Shown here: positions 24,300-35,728 of the stretch, piece after piece
Layout: each line of letters opens with the position of its first letter
How positions within the stretch are numbered: position 1 is the stretch's first letter
Assembly (NCBI RefSeq): GCF_965363235.1
Contig: NC_134845.1
Location: 30,692,524-30,756,523 of the forward strand
DNA: 64,000 bases
DNA from: Mytilus galloprovincialis
Lineage: Eukaryota; Mollusca; Bivalvia; Mytilida; Mytilidae
Reading direction: 5' to 3'
Notes under the pieces: model-generated
What the model was told of the DNA's origin: nothing
Databases searched by the model: none
The model's input: the letters and a program-made list of their open reading frames with translations, nothing else
Made by a program: the position numbers and the translations under genes

Positions 24300-24448
24300 A
24301 GTTATTGGACAATCAAATCGGTATATGTCATTTAATCTGCACAGCACGAGATGACCCAATAACCCGAACTCCTACGTTGTTCAAGTTATTTGGTCATCTC
24401 GTGCTGTGCAGATTTAATGACATATATCGACTTACTTGGTCAATAATT
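24300..24448. repeat. Long imperfect palindrome, about 70-bp arms
   Basis: Arms 24300-24369 and 24379-24448 are inverted copies around a 9-base centre. The inner 34 bp (ATATGTCATT...CACGAGATGACC) match with one difference, and the outer parts carry scattered mismatches. It lies about 120 bp upstream (on -) of the candidate SLC36-like leader donor. The two short open frames here on opposite strands (24135-24359 and 24281-24475) are mirror images of the palindrome. Confidence 0.88.
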
Positions 24449-25342
24449 ATAACTTATTTTCCACCAAATTTGTGACTTTTCCCTTCATTTATCAAATATA
24501 CAGATATACATGATATATGTAAGTTTTTTCTTCCAAAATTGTGACTATATATCTATATTCCTGATTTCCTGATATATAAAGAATCTTGTCCTAGATTTTG
24601 ACTTTTGAGGAAGGTGAATCTTCATAATTTTAGTTTACGGCTTAATTAGTCAAGAATTCTAAGCTTAAACAGCAGTTAGAAATAACATGAATAAACAATA
24701 ATCTGATGGATACTAAAACATATCTCATACATTTTTGTACTTACAAAATTCATCATGAGCAGTACATATCTATCATTTTATATAAGTTATCACAATGAAA
24801 GTGAAAAAATAAAGAAACAAAAATGTATTGATTATAAAAATTACAAAACAAATCTGTAATTGTCGCTTTTCAACGGTATATCTTCCTATGGATAAATGTG
24901 CATGTGGCAAAGTCTTGAATATATGTATGCATGGTATGTTTGTACTGAAAAATGCCTCCTATATCCAAAGAACCCCTTGAAAGCTGTGAGGGTACAGTGG
25001 CATCCATGTACATGTATACTCCTTATCAAGATTAATGGATGAATGGAGATGTGTCACTAACAAATATTTATGACAATTATTTCTACAAGGACAATCAATT
25101 CCACCCAACACAAAGGGAGTGCTAGGACACCGGTAAGTCTGTTATTACGGTGGAGGAAGCCGTACTCGGAGAAAACCATCAAGCTATTTGTCGGAAAGAG
25201 ACAAACCAGAGAGATCAGAAGATTGATCTGCAGGTAAAAGTGGGGAACAACTTTGACCAACCGAGGCCCCCAAAGTACCCATTATAGTTAAAACTCTGGT
25301 CTTGGTACCACAGAAGTCAGAGAAGCAGGTCAGGAATAACCA

Positions 25343-25740
25343 CCAATTGGTGGATTTTACCTCAATTGACGACATCAATATGGTCTGCAGTCATGTGATT
25401 ATGAGTATTACTCCACAGGTGAATGGAGCTCTTTGTTAATACTTGACTTTCATTATTAAAAGTCAATCATGGTCAATAGTACAGATGTTTCAACAAAAGA
25501 ATTGTTGTACACATGCATTCTCAAGAGATGCAGCAGGCTTTGACAAAACTGAAACTATTGGAGGACTCAAAAATGGACATAAAATGGGTTACAAGTTGCA
25601 AAATGATGCTCCTGTATCTCACACTAGCATTTTATTACAAAAAAACTTGCATAAAACATGTACATCAATTGGTCTATACCAATATATGTCAATTGGTGGA
25701 TTATTTGTCAATTGAGGTACATGTATAATCCACCAATTGG
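25343..25740. mobile_element. About 400-bp element with inverted ends (MITE-like)
   Basis: CCAATTGGTGGATT...ACCTCAATTGAC at 25343-25371 is inverted as GTCAATTGAGGTAC...AATCCACCAATTGG at 25707-25740, with a short indel. Extra CAATTGGT words lie just inside the right end. No transposase frame. Confidence 0.6.
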
Positions 25741-26868
25741 TCAAGAAAAGTGGGGTATTCCCTGTATTTAGTGTACATAACACCCCAGTTTTCTGGTGTT
25801 AAAACAGTATACAGGGACCTCCTTTTTTCCTATTCATTTTATGGTATGAAATCTACAAAAGCACACATTCTTCATGTGATAACAATGTTTAATGAAAGCA
25901 AGTATTTCAAGTCTAATTTTAACTCACAACAAAACAATTCCTATGTTCACCAATTCATACCTTGATCATCAATTATAAGATAACAAAAAGATATGTTAAT
26001 GACTTGGGAATTAAAATTCGATGAATGAAAATTTTCAATAGAAATGAACATATTTCAGTTATGTTCAGTTACACCTTGGTCATGCAGTTTGGTCAATAAT
26101 TCTTAGCAAAAGATTTGTATGTTTTTCGAGTTGTAGAAAAAACAAGGCTTTACTTATTCATGTTTTGTTGTTCCTATAATACTTTGAGTATTTATTCAAC
26201 TGATGCAGTTATAACGTGTGCCCTTTTGTAAATTTCATGCCATAAATTGAAAAATAAAAACACATTTAAACTGGTCTTGTTTACACCAGAAATCAGGGAG
26301 GTTCCCTGAAAGCAGGGAATTCACGTGTCCAACATTTTCTGACTTGTGCCCAACCTGTTTGAAGTCGAAGTCGAAGACGAAGTAGATTGATTTCAAAGCA
26401 CGATTCAGACCATTTTTACTCAAACATTTTATCCTTTAAACAGGAACAGAGGTAAAAGACAAAGCCAATCAACATGATCAAGGTGCACTGAGTGGGTTGA
26501 AAAATGCTTCAGATTTTTCATATCGTGTGGCAAGGCATTATATTATGTTTGTTTTCCTTGATTCCGAATCATATAGACGCTTCAATGCAAAAATGCCTAG
26601 ATTTAAAACGCTTGTTGACTACATCATCGGAAAGATTAACTCAAATAATTCAAGCCTTACCGTCTCCGATTCTCTCCACCTTTTGAGGTTAATGTAGTGA
26701 TCGATAGGGAGCGTTATATAACGACTGGATTATTCGGGTTATGGAAAGGTATGACAAAATACCAACGCACGTTTACTACAGCATCGGAAAGATATTGTGA
26801 CGGGAGTGCTTCCCTTAGAAAAACTTAGTAGATACTTAGTCAACTGTAAGCGGTTGAGCTAAGGAAGT

Positions 26869-26940
26869 ACTTCTTTAGCTCAGTCGGTTAGCGCGCTGCC
26901 TAGTAACACAGAGGTACCGGGTTCGAGTCCCGGTGGAGAC
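26869..26940 (+). tRNA. Degenerate tRNA-Thr(AGU)-like sequence, probably pseudogene or SINE head
   Basis: 72 nt with intact internal promoters: box A in TAGCTCAGTCGGTTAGCGC and box B GGTTCGAGTCC inside a perfect CCGGG/CCCGG T-arm. The anticodon loop reads CTAGTAA (AGT). The anticodon stem (CTGC/CACAG) is imperfect, and the acceptor stem ACTTCTT against TGGAGAC pairs at only a few positions, so it is unlikely to be a working tRNA. The 5' end is embedded in a near-palindrome, AGCTAAGGAAGTAC then TTCTTTAGCT (26857-26880). Confidence 0.5.
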
Positions 26941-27229
26941 AAGCAATTTTGTAATGGAATTCGTGCTCTCATGTTACATTGGCACCCAACAATAATAACC
27001 CATGGTTAGAAGAATTACCTAGCCAGGTTAAATTATAAATATAAAAAAAGATGAAAATATCATCAGGCCAAATAAAAATATATGTGTGGTTCCAGTAACC
27101 CGACCGACTCTACAACCTTTATTTTCATTTCTGAAAAAATAAATTTCAAACGATCTAATATTCCTGAACTGAGAAGTGTGTGGGAGGGTGAAAATCACCT
27201 TTTTGATCAGGTATACTGAAATTTCCAGA

Positions 27230-27300
27230 ACCCCAAGTCAGAATCGAACTCAGGACTTTCAGCACAGTAGCCATCGGTCTTAACCACTAAATCACGAACC
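27230..27300 (-). repeat. tRNA-derived SINE head
   Basis: On - it reads GATTTAGTGGTTAAGACCG (box A-like), a CTACTGTGCT loop and GAGTTCGATTC (box B-like), spaced as in a tRNA. Stems are not preserved, so this is read as a SINE or tRNA pseudogene. Confidence 0.5.
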
Positions 27301-27643
27301 CACATTTGTATTGGAAACTCATGAAAATAATTTGAGATCCAGAATATAAGATCAGCTGATTACAGATTAGTCATTCAGCTATTCAATGCAATTATTAATT
27401 TACCTCGAATTCCGGAAGCTCAACCAAATGACGTTTAGCTCAATCAACTGATAAACACATTATTCAGAAAAAGCATCGTTTGGAAATAACTCTAATAATA
27501 CAAAGAAGAAGCAGAATCTGAAAAAAAACTCTTGAATCTGGTAACTTAGAATCCAGTGCTACTTAAACATAAATAAGAAACAACAACGGACTTGTTAAAT
27601 CCGGTTTTTGAACAAACTAAATCAAATCAAATAAAATAATTTT

Positions 27644-27863
27644 GGCAGTGGCTATTTTGTGGGATTATTGTACCGGCTCCTGCAAAATAGCCACGCCATT
27701 GGCGCTTTTATGCCGACTGCGGCAAAATAGCCTTCTTGGCGATATTATGCCGGCTGCGTCAAAATAGCGATTTATTTGGATTTTTATTATTTTGACAGTT
27801 AAGTTAAGTCTTCTCTAAAACATTAATACAAATGAATATTAAAATGGCAGTGGCTATTTTGCC
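27644..27863. repeat. 39-bp CAAAATAGCC array flanked by GGCAGTGGCTATTTTG
   Basis: Three 39-bp units with GCAAAATAGCC, GGCAAAATAGCC and TCAAAATAGCG start near 27682, 27721 and 27760. Each is preceded by an ATGCCG(A/G)CTGCG-like segment. GGCAGTGGCTATTTTG stands at 27644 and again at about 27846, in the opposite sense to the core motif. Confidence 0.8.
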
Positions 27864-28454
27864 GGAACAGAGATAAGTGACTGTGGGCACTGAGTTTGCT
27901 AAGAATTAGACAAAACTGATTAAATAATAGTTATTATCGCTAGCAATGTAGAATGATATGGAAAATTATCGCTAGCAACTAAGGTGCCCGTTGTCAATGA
28001 TTGCAATTATTTTAACAAACGGCATTGTCATATGTAACAAAAACACGTAGTAGACATGGCCGTACTTGTACATCCCAACAACAAAAAGACACTAAGTTCT
28101 GATCATCTTGAGGACTAAAAACCCTTAAAAGTTATACCAAATACACCTATTTAAAGTAATCTATTCTTGAGGTAGAAAAGCCTTCTTTTTTCAAAAACGT
28201 GAAGTGTTGTAAGCAATTGATTTATAATTATGACCATATCAATAATAATTCATGTCAACGCAGAAGTAAAATACGTTTCACATATGAATCAAAAAGCTCT
28301 GAAACAAAAATAATTTTCAAAAACAAATTATATTTAATAGATGCATGTTTATTGATTCACCCACTTTTGTTTATAAATCTCCTAACAAATTTTACGTATT
28401 TATACTTCTTATCGTTCGCCTTTACACTTGAATACCAGTCTCTTCAACAAATGT

Positions 28455-29410
28455 GGTGGTCTTCTGTAAGGCATTTAGTGGTCTCTCTGAGTGGTGTTTC
28501 TGAGTGCCATATCTTGTCTCTCAATGCCTGATGGATCTTGCATGACTGTAAGAGGTGTGGTATATCCTACTCTACTTCTCCACAAGGACACCAAAGGTGG
28601 TAGTTTGTTCAGATTTTGTTAGCTGACGATAACTGTCTTGATGCTGTGGAGTGTTGAATAAAGATTTGATGATAGCCTTAATCTCTGTGTAGCAGACTGG
28701 ATTTTCTTCCTGTTGTTGTTCAGCACCATACTCTGCTAATTTATCGACTTGTTCGTTACCCCAAACTCCACAGTGTGAAGGGATCCACTGAAGTACTTTT
28801 GTCAGATTTTTTATGTTGTATAAAGCTTGTTGGAGTTGAGGTAGCTTGTAGTTCTTCTAAGCTTGTAGCACAGAAAGGGCATCAGTCAGTTGTGTTATCG
28901 ATTTTGTTTTTGATGGAGTGTGCAGCATGAGTATATGCTTCTTCTTCAGCTTTGTAGTTTGAACAATGTAGGCCTGCTGGTATTGCCTATGATTGTTGAT
29001 CTCCGTTGGGCAACTTAATGTATATGCCAGCCCTTCTTTTGCTGTAGCATTTGTGGCTGACCCATCAGTACATACTCTTACCCAGGTTTCTGAAGGGTAA
29101 TCTTCTTCAAGCATACTCATTGTTTGTGTTTTCTTAACATTGCTAGTCTATTCATCTTTGGTGGTAATGAGAGGAACTGAGGTCTGGATGTTGACATTTT
29201 AAAGTTAATCTTCACATGGGTTGTTATTCATTGTGAAATCTATAGGTTCAATATATTTAGGTAGAGCTTCCTGGTGTTTTCCTCGTAAGGCTCTTGTCTC
29301 TAATGTAAAGCTTGATCTTTTGATTCTGCTTGAGGAGAGTTGGTTTAGTCTGGTATTCATTGGGTGGTCTTGTGAGCACTGATGTCAGTCTGCATGATCT
29401 CATGTGCTGG
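28455..29410 (-). pseudogene. Non-LTR retrotransposon pol fragment (RNase H and C-terminal zinc motif), broken
   Basis: Read on -, residues WVRVCTDGSATN (from about 29084) are the start of an RNase H domain, and LTDALSVLQA and LQWIPSHCGVWGNEQVDKLA are its later conserved blocks. After an in-frame TAG (28857-28859) the same frame resumes with LPQLQQALYNI. A further frameshift leads to WCPCGE and HLLQSC, the cysteine-histidine motif at the end of such pol proteins, with another stop. Upstream (29120-29410) are weaker pol-like words. This is an old, dead copy of an RNase H-bearing non-LTR element. No reverse transcriptase core is visible in the window. Confidence 0.8.
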
Positions 29411-30680
29411 TGTTTTCTGTCTTACTTCTTTATTACGTAAAGCTGGGATGTTGTTATTGCTTTCTTCTTCATAACCTTTTGCAAATGCATTTGCAGCAGC
29501 TTTTCCTGTAGTTGTTTTTCCTTCAACTTCAGAGTTATCTTTTTGCCTATACTTTTAGGCCATCTAGGGGAAGAAAACTCTGCATCATAACCTCCGCTGC
29601 CTTGCGGCCACACCTTTATGCCAGAGAAAGGCTTCAGGAAACAACCTCTAGAAAAATCAAGATAAGGAATCTGCAACATCCTTCCTGTACTTCCGGGACC
29701 AGAACAATTGTTCCGAAGTAAAGGGTGAGGCAACCCTTTCAGAAAACATAGAGTGCTGAAGACGGCGGTGTTGGGCTATACAGCGCACAATTAAAAGACC
29801 ACAACACCACGCACAAACAGCATTTATGACACTTACGTATCTATACCACATTGGATTTAAATTTTTGTTTTAAGCTTTATAATGGAAAGAAAATACAAAA
29901 AAAAAAGGCAATCGACGCGCAAAATCAATAATTTCATTTTCATTTTTGAACACTGCTGGTGGATTGGTAGTCAGCGATGATGTTTATTATCTTAATAGTC
30001 AGAGCTTGGGCAACTGTAGTTACGTTTATGGTCGATCTTATGTGCTATTATTCACATGCTCACCTGTTTTGAAAGAACATCAATCAGTGTAATTTCAGAA
30101 TGGAAAATACGATGAATGCATCCCCCCCCCCCCGATTTTCAGGTGTGTTTTAACTAGCCAAAGTTGTATGCTAATTTTTTATCAAACTCTTTGACATAGT
30201 CCATTTACCATAACTTTACCTAATGTCTAAAGCTTGAACGTGATTTCTTACTTTTCTGTTTCACTTATTGGTTTTGAGTAGCATTCAATGTAATTTTATG
30301 GAATCGACGTCAAGGCAATGGCACACACGTAAATTTATGATCGGTTTAAACTCCAAGCAAACTGATGATCTCTGGCTAAGACTTTCAACTTTTAAAAGAC
30401 GTATAACCAGCACGTGATATACCGTCGTACACAGATAATTTCAACCTATTTCTATCGATTTAAGCAGTACAAAGCTTTTCACAGTCACACCACTCAATTC
30501 TAAACTTCATTACAAGCACTGAACACATTATGAATAAAGTCTTGAATAATAGGTCCTATCAAATAAAAAATCTATTGAAGTTATCCGTAATAAGAGGAAG
30601 AATAAATATCAAATGTGATCGTTTTAGAAGGTAATCATTCAACTGCGGAAATGGTTTTTATTTAATAAACTATAACGTTT
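29411..30680. other. Intergenic, nothing firm
   Basis: An open frame on - (29422-29733) abuts the retrotransposon fragment and may be part of it, but has no recognisable domain. A run of 14 C lies at about 30121-30134. Otherwise AT-rich unique-looking DNA. Confidence 0.35.
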
Positions 30681-31307
30681 TTAAGGGCATACGATACAGT
30701 TTTGAACCTGTATTTACAAGTTGATGAAAATTTGCATGTAGGCTATTTTTGACCTCATTAAATCAAATATGTAATAAAAAATATACCTTCATGTGCTACT
30801 TTTTGAGTAAAATGAGGTCGAAATTTTGTATATTTGCTCAAAATTCAGATTTGTGTCCGTATTTTCCGTTTCGAAAGAAAGACATAACTTTTTTGTTTTA
30901 AAAGATAAACACAAAATGGTTTTTGTTAAATAATCGGTTATTTCTGTATTTTATAAGTATCATTAAAGATTATGCAATTTTTATTCCGAAATAACTCTAT
31001 ATTTATCAAATGTTCATGAATAGAGGAAAAAACGTCATTTTTTGCTGCATGTTTATCAAAATTAAAAAAATTGCGCTATTTACAGTTTTATAAAATTTGG
31101 GTCACATAATCTCCTTGCAAAATGAAAAAATTGCTGTTTTAAAAAATAGGGGTCCATGCACTCGTTTTCAAATTAAATCAGTTTGAATGATAAAAATCAG
31201 TCGAAAAATGCATCTTTTCCCGATATGTCAGAGTTTGACGTCGCGAAAATAACATTTTACGTTAGCAACGTCATTACATTCCCTATAACTGTATCGTATG
31301 CCCTTAA
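30681..31307. mobile_element. Non-autonomous element with TTAA flanks and perfect terminal inverted repeats
   Basis: TTAAGGGCATACGATACAG at the left and CTGTATCGTATGCCCTTAA at the right are exact inverted copies (21 bp including one more pair on each side). TTAA at both edges fits the piggyBac-type TTAA target duplication around a 619-bp core. The interior is AT-rich and has no transposase. Confidence 0.85.
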
Positions 31308-34300
31308 GTCGGACAACAAACCTACTTTTCCTGTATATACATTGAAAGAATACATCACGGACCTTTGACTGGGTAACATAGTTAATACGGAAACATAAGC
31401 ATGAACATCCGTGCTAAAATATTGTATTATTTAAAATTTCGTAATATAATATCATTAAACTAATAAAGTAAGTTTACACACAAAAGACATAACATAAAAC
31501 CTAAATAATCGTATTCAATGGGTGTTTCTAAATTTTTCTTCCTCATGTATTTAGCTTTGATGTTACATTTGTTATTCTCATCGGATTTTGTCTAATGCTT
31601 AATTCGTTTTTGTGTGTGTGTGTTACATTTTAATGTTGTGTCGTTGTTCTCCTCTTATATTTAATGCGTTTCCCTCAGTTTTAGTTTGTAACCCGGATTT
31701 GTTTTTTTCTTTGAGTTTCGAACAGCGGTAAACTACTGTTGCCTTTATTTATATTGCTGTATTTACTGCAAATCTTATAATCAAAATACGCGCAGAGACT
31801 ATTTATTAAGAAAAAAAATGAGTTCAACAGAGTAAGCGAAACTGGCTTATGGTTATCATTCAAAGTAATAGATCGTAAATCAAAAAATGGCTTTAATGGA
31901 ATATTTTCAAAAGTGATATATGATGGTCCATTTCTTTTGTCGCGTTTTAGTTTTAGTATTACCAACAACTGCAACAAGCTTACATGTCATGTTATTGACA
32001 GAATAATAATTCCAATAAACTAAGATTAATAAGATTAGTATGTGGGTTAAACGTCAATGTGAGAAACTCAACGACAAAAATAAGCAAGACATATAAATGA
32101 ATGCTTATGTCAATAGCCATTTGTTTTTTTATATGCAGTACTTGCATTTATATTATATTGCTAAATAGGCAGATGTGCATCGATATTTACAACAGCAATC
32201 ACCAACAAAAAGTAAAGTAAAGCACAGCTGAAGTGCACTTTTTGGCAGAGTCGAAAGTCCAGTGGGTCAAAAGCCACGATGTTCTCAGTTTAGGTTGCAG
32301 TCTTGTAATTGACTGCTCCATAGGCTTACACTCTAAACAGCTGATCTTTGAAAATAAAAAAATAAGAAATGCTTCGTAGAAAAAATAATATTATTTTCAA
32401 ACTGGAGTTGCAGTACAAGACTGATACATTTAGAGATTCACTAGGTTCATGAAAGTCATGAACAAGCAGTGTCGGACTAATGAGGGTGGTCAGATCGAAG
32501 TTGTAATTTCCAAGTTTAATGTTGATAATTTCAAGATTCATGTTGATTTGGAAATCCCTTAAGATTAAAGTTAAAAATTCCAAGATTAAGTTGGAAATTA
32601 CATAGTTTAAGTTGATTATTCAAAGATTAATGTTTGATCATTCCAAGATTAAAGTTGAAATTTTCAAACTTAAAATTGATAATTCCAAGAGAAGTGTTGA
32701 TAATTCCTGATAATTCTAAGATTTGAGTTGATAATTTCAAGATAAAGTTGACAATTCCAAGATTAAAGATGATAACTTCAAGATTAACGTGGACAATTTG
32801 AAAAAGATAAGATAAAAAAGGATGGCCATAATACGCTTCCGTAGATACTAGTCTATTTAAATTTTCAAATAATTTCAATGGAAGCAATACAAGGTTTGTC
32901 ATAAACATCCAATTCTCCAAATATCAAGAGATGACATTAAGATTATAAACACTACCGAATGTGGTTTCTAATGAGGAACCTACACTTGAAAACCAGTCCA
33001 AAATGAGTGAGGAAAATTCTAGTTTTTTTTATAACGGATTCCACTTGTTTTACTTGCTAATAAAAAATGAATAAACACAGCAGCGAGGTGAACTTTGTTA
33101 TTCTATAGTTAACATGTTGTAATGAAATGTTACATTATTTATTTATGTATTTCGCTGTCGTGTGTCTTCTTGCGTTTATCTGTTACAGTACTGTAATTCT
33201 GTCACGTAATGTTCTCATTTTATAGGTAGTTTTAACACTGCAATATAATCGAGAGGTTTGGCTGGTCATAAACGAGGTTCAACCCACCATTTTTCTTGAA
33301 ATATCCTGTACCAAGACAGAAATATGGCAGTTAATACCAAATAGTCCGTTTCAATGTAGTTTTTGTTTGTTTCAGAACAATGTTTCTATTATTCCACTGT
33401 TTTTCTCTTATAGTTGATGCATTTCACTCGGCTTTGGTTTGTGACCTGGATTTGTTTTCGCTTAATCGATTTATGACTATTGAACAGCGGTGTATACTAC
33501 TGTTGTCTTTATTTCTATTCGATGAAATTATTGGTATGATTACTACACCCTGGTTTTAGTGCAATCAAAACTACATGTCATAATACTGTAGTAAGAAGAG
33601 GTCCACATATTATTGTAACCAATGTATGAGTAATGGCACGAGAAAGACAAATAAAGCTTCAAACGTTTGTTTTTAATCGAATTAACTCCTAATCCAAATT
33701 AATATGTGATATCACTCACATCTTTATTTGTTAGGTCCCTAATTTGACTTACGAATACATACAGAGTCTGGCTTACCTGTATCTGATCCATATCTTTAAC
33801 TCATTGACAAACTCTGAAAAGTCTTATAATTGTGACTACATGATCTGTTATGTATACACACAGCGAAAGCAGTAGATGTTAAATGATAACAATTGTGTAG
33901 GTGATCTTTCAACCGCGGAAATTGTGATTTATGTTTTTAGAATAAAACGGGTTTTTTAGACGGGAAAAGGAACATATACTTTTCAAATATGTATATATCG
34001 ATAGAAAGACGGAACTTAAACTGGCCTATACGGAAACCTAAACCATAACATCCCGTGATCATCCGTTACAACAGCCTGTACTTTTTTAAAACCTTCTAGT
34101 GGAATGCGTTTTCTTAAAATATTTTTTTTCTCACTTTTTTGGTCTTTTGGAAAATGTTATTTGTGCTGTTTTTAGACCCCTCTACCAAAACATTTTTTTT
34201 GCATGTACACGTATAAAAATTGGGGTGTTAATTCAACACAATCATAGTTTTGAACGCAGTTATCAATTTAGACTTGAATATATATATATTGTTTATGACA

Positions 34301-35578
34301 AGGCAACTATTGACACAGAACAAATGAAAATCTGATGTCTTGTCGAATCGTTCCTTGCTTACATTATTTTTCTGCTTTGTTGCTTAATGTTTTGTCTGAC
34401 AAGTTGCTCTCATATACATAGCTAATTTGGAAAGACGGGTATCGCAAGTATTTTGTAGTTGGTCCTAATGGTGGTCACCACTCTTTTAGGAACGAATTAA
34501 ACAGTGACAAGTAAAAAACTTATATGGTTTCCCAGATCGCAGGGATATTAAAATGATAGATCCACATAATTTTGAATATTAATTTAATATATAAAAATCA
34601 AATGAAAGATAGACTTAAACGCGAATAAATGAAAGGATCTTAGATTGTTTACAAGGATGCACCTCAGCGTACAATAACATATATAAACCTCCGACTGTTA
34701 GAGAGATCGAGACTATGTACGTTAAGTTGTAACTGAAGTTTTTTCTATGTATATGAACTCATTATACCAAGATTGATATTTTGTACGTCAGACGCAAGTT
34801 TCGCCTGCAAAATACTCACCAGCGAAGCTCCAACCAAAAACATTTACAAGGTCAAATAAAGTACGAAGGTAAACAACATTGAAGACCAAAAAGTTCCTTT
34901 AAGTTTTATCAAATACAGCAAGGAAATCTATTCCTTGGGTAGAAATTCAAATTTCAGATTTAATGATTCTTTATGACCCATCGATATAATACAAACACTT
35001 TTGATACATCAAAGCTGTTTCACACATATTTTCTATTTCAAATTTGTTCTTAAACTAAAGACTATGGTCAAGATTTTTTTTTAAATATTCATTTCCAAAA
35101 TTGTCATTTAGTGTTGGTGATTTATAATTCATCTTGGACAGTGATGAAACTATTGATTGAACAAGTAATGTTGAAATAATGTTTAATCATTCAGAAAATA
35201 AGTAAAGTAGCACTCATACAGTGATATACTTATGATTAATGAATTAAATTGTGTCCATCCGGTAAAGTATCCCTTTATATTTAGACGACATCATTTGACT
35301 GATGTTAAGAAAAGCCAAATGAAGCTACTATGACATTTATATATATTTTGAATGTAAGAATACAAAATTTCTTTATAAATACGAGAACTTTCCCATAATT
35401 AACATAGCCTGGTATTTTGGCCCAATCTCTGCGTTGCGAGCAATAAGCCAAGACACGAACAATTTTATACTTAAACTTCCAGATTGACGCTGAAGGCAGT
35501 ATTTGTATACAAATGTTATGTTCCTTACAAGTATAACTGAAATATGAAGGCGTTATAGTTATAGTATATGTATTATAA
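31308..35578. other. Intergenic, repeat remnants only
   Basis: Contains copies of the AACAGCGGT(A/G)TA family at about 31560-31750 and 33210-33510, a degenerate AAGATTAA tandem region at 32470-32800, and a diverged copy of the GACTCATCAGTGA family at 34775-34960. No exon recognised downstream of the - channel gene. Confidence 0.45.
32470..32800. repeat. Degenerate tandem repeat of TTGATAATTCCAAGATTAA words
   Basis: About 14 variants of a roughly 20-bp unit (GTTGATAATTCCAAGATTAA) occur in succession with many substitutions and small indels. It is an old, decayed minisatellite; the long open frames on - (32326-32583 and 32627-32920) are its by-products. Confidence 0.75.
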
Positions 35579-35728
35579 TTATGTCATATAATATAACCAG
35601 TAAACACAATTGAAAATAAAAAATACTAAAGGGAACGCAACTCTCGATATTTTGTCAACTGTCCTTGCTGTTTCCCTTTTCAGCTGATCATATGAACGTT
35701 CACTTTGTTTTTCGGTCTGAAATCCATG
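35579..35728 (-). CDS. - channel gene, exon 9 (M4 and stop)
   Basis: 150 nt, acceptor TTTTTTTTGTAG, phase 0, stop TAA 35579-35581. Encodes a basic stretch ending RTVDKISR and M4 VAFPLVFFIFNCVYWLYYMT. Confidence 0.95.
   Translation of the reverse strand, partial: HGFQTEKQSERSYDQLKRETARTVDKISRVAFPLVFFIFNCVYWLYYMT

Noticed and set aside
24135..24475. Two facing short frames encoding GHLVLCR(L/F)NDIYR
   Set aside because: They are mirror images created by the palindrome, not independent genes.
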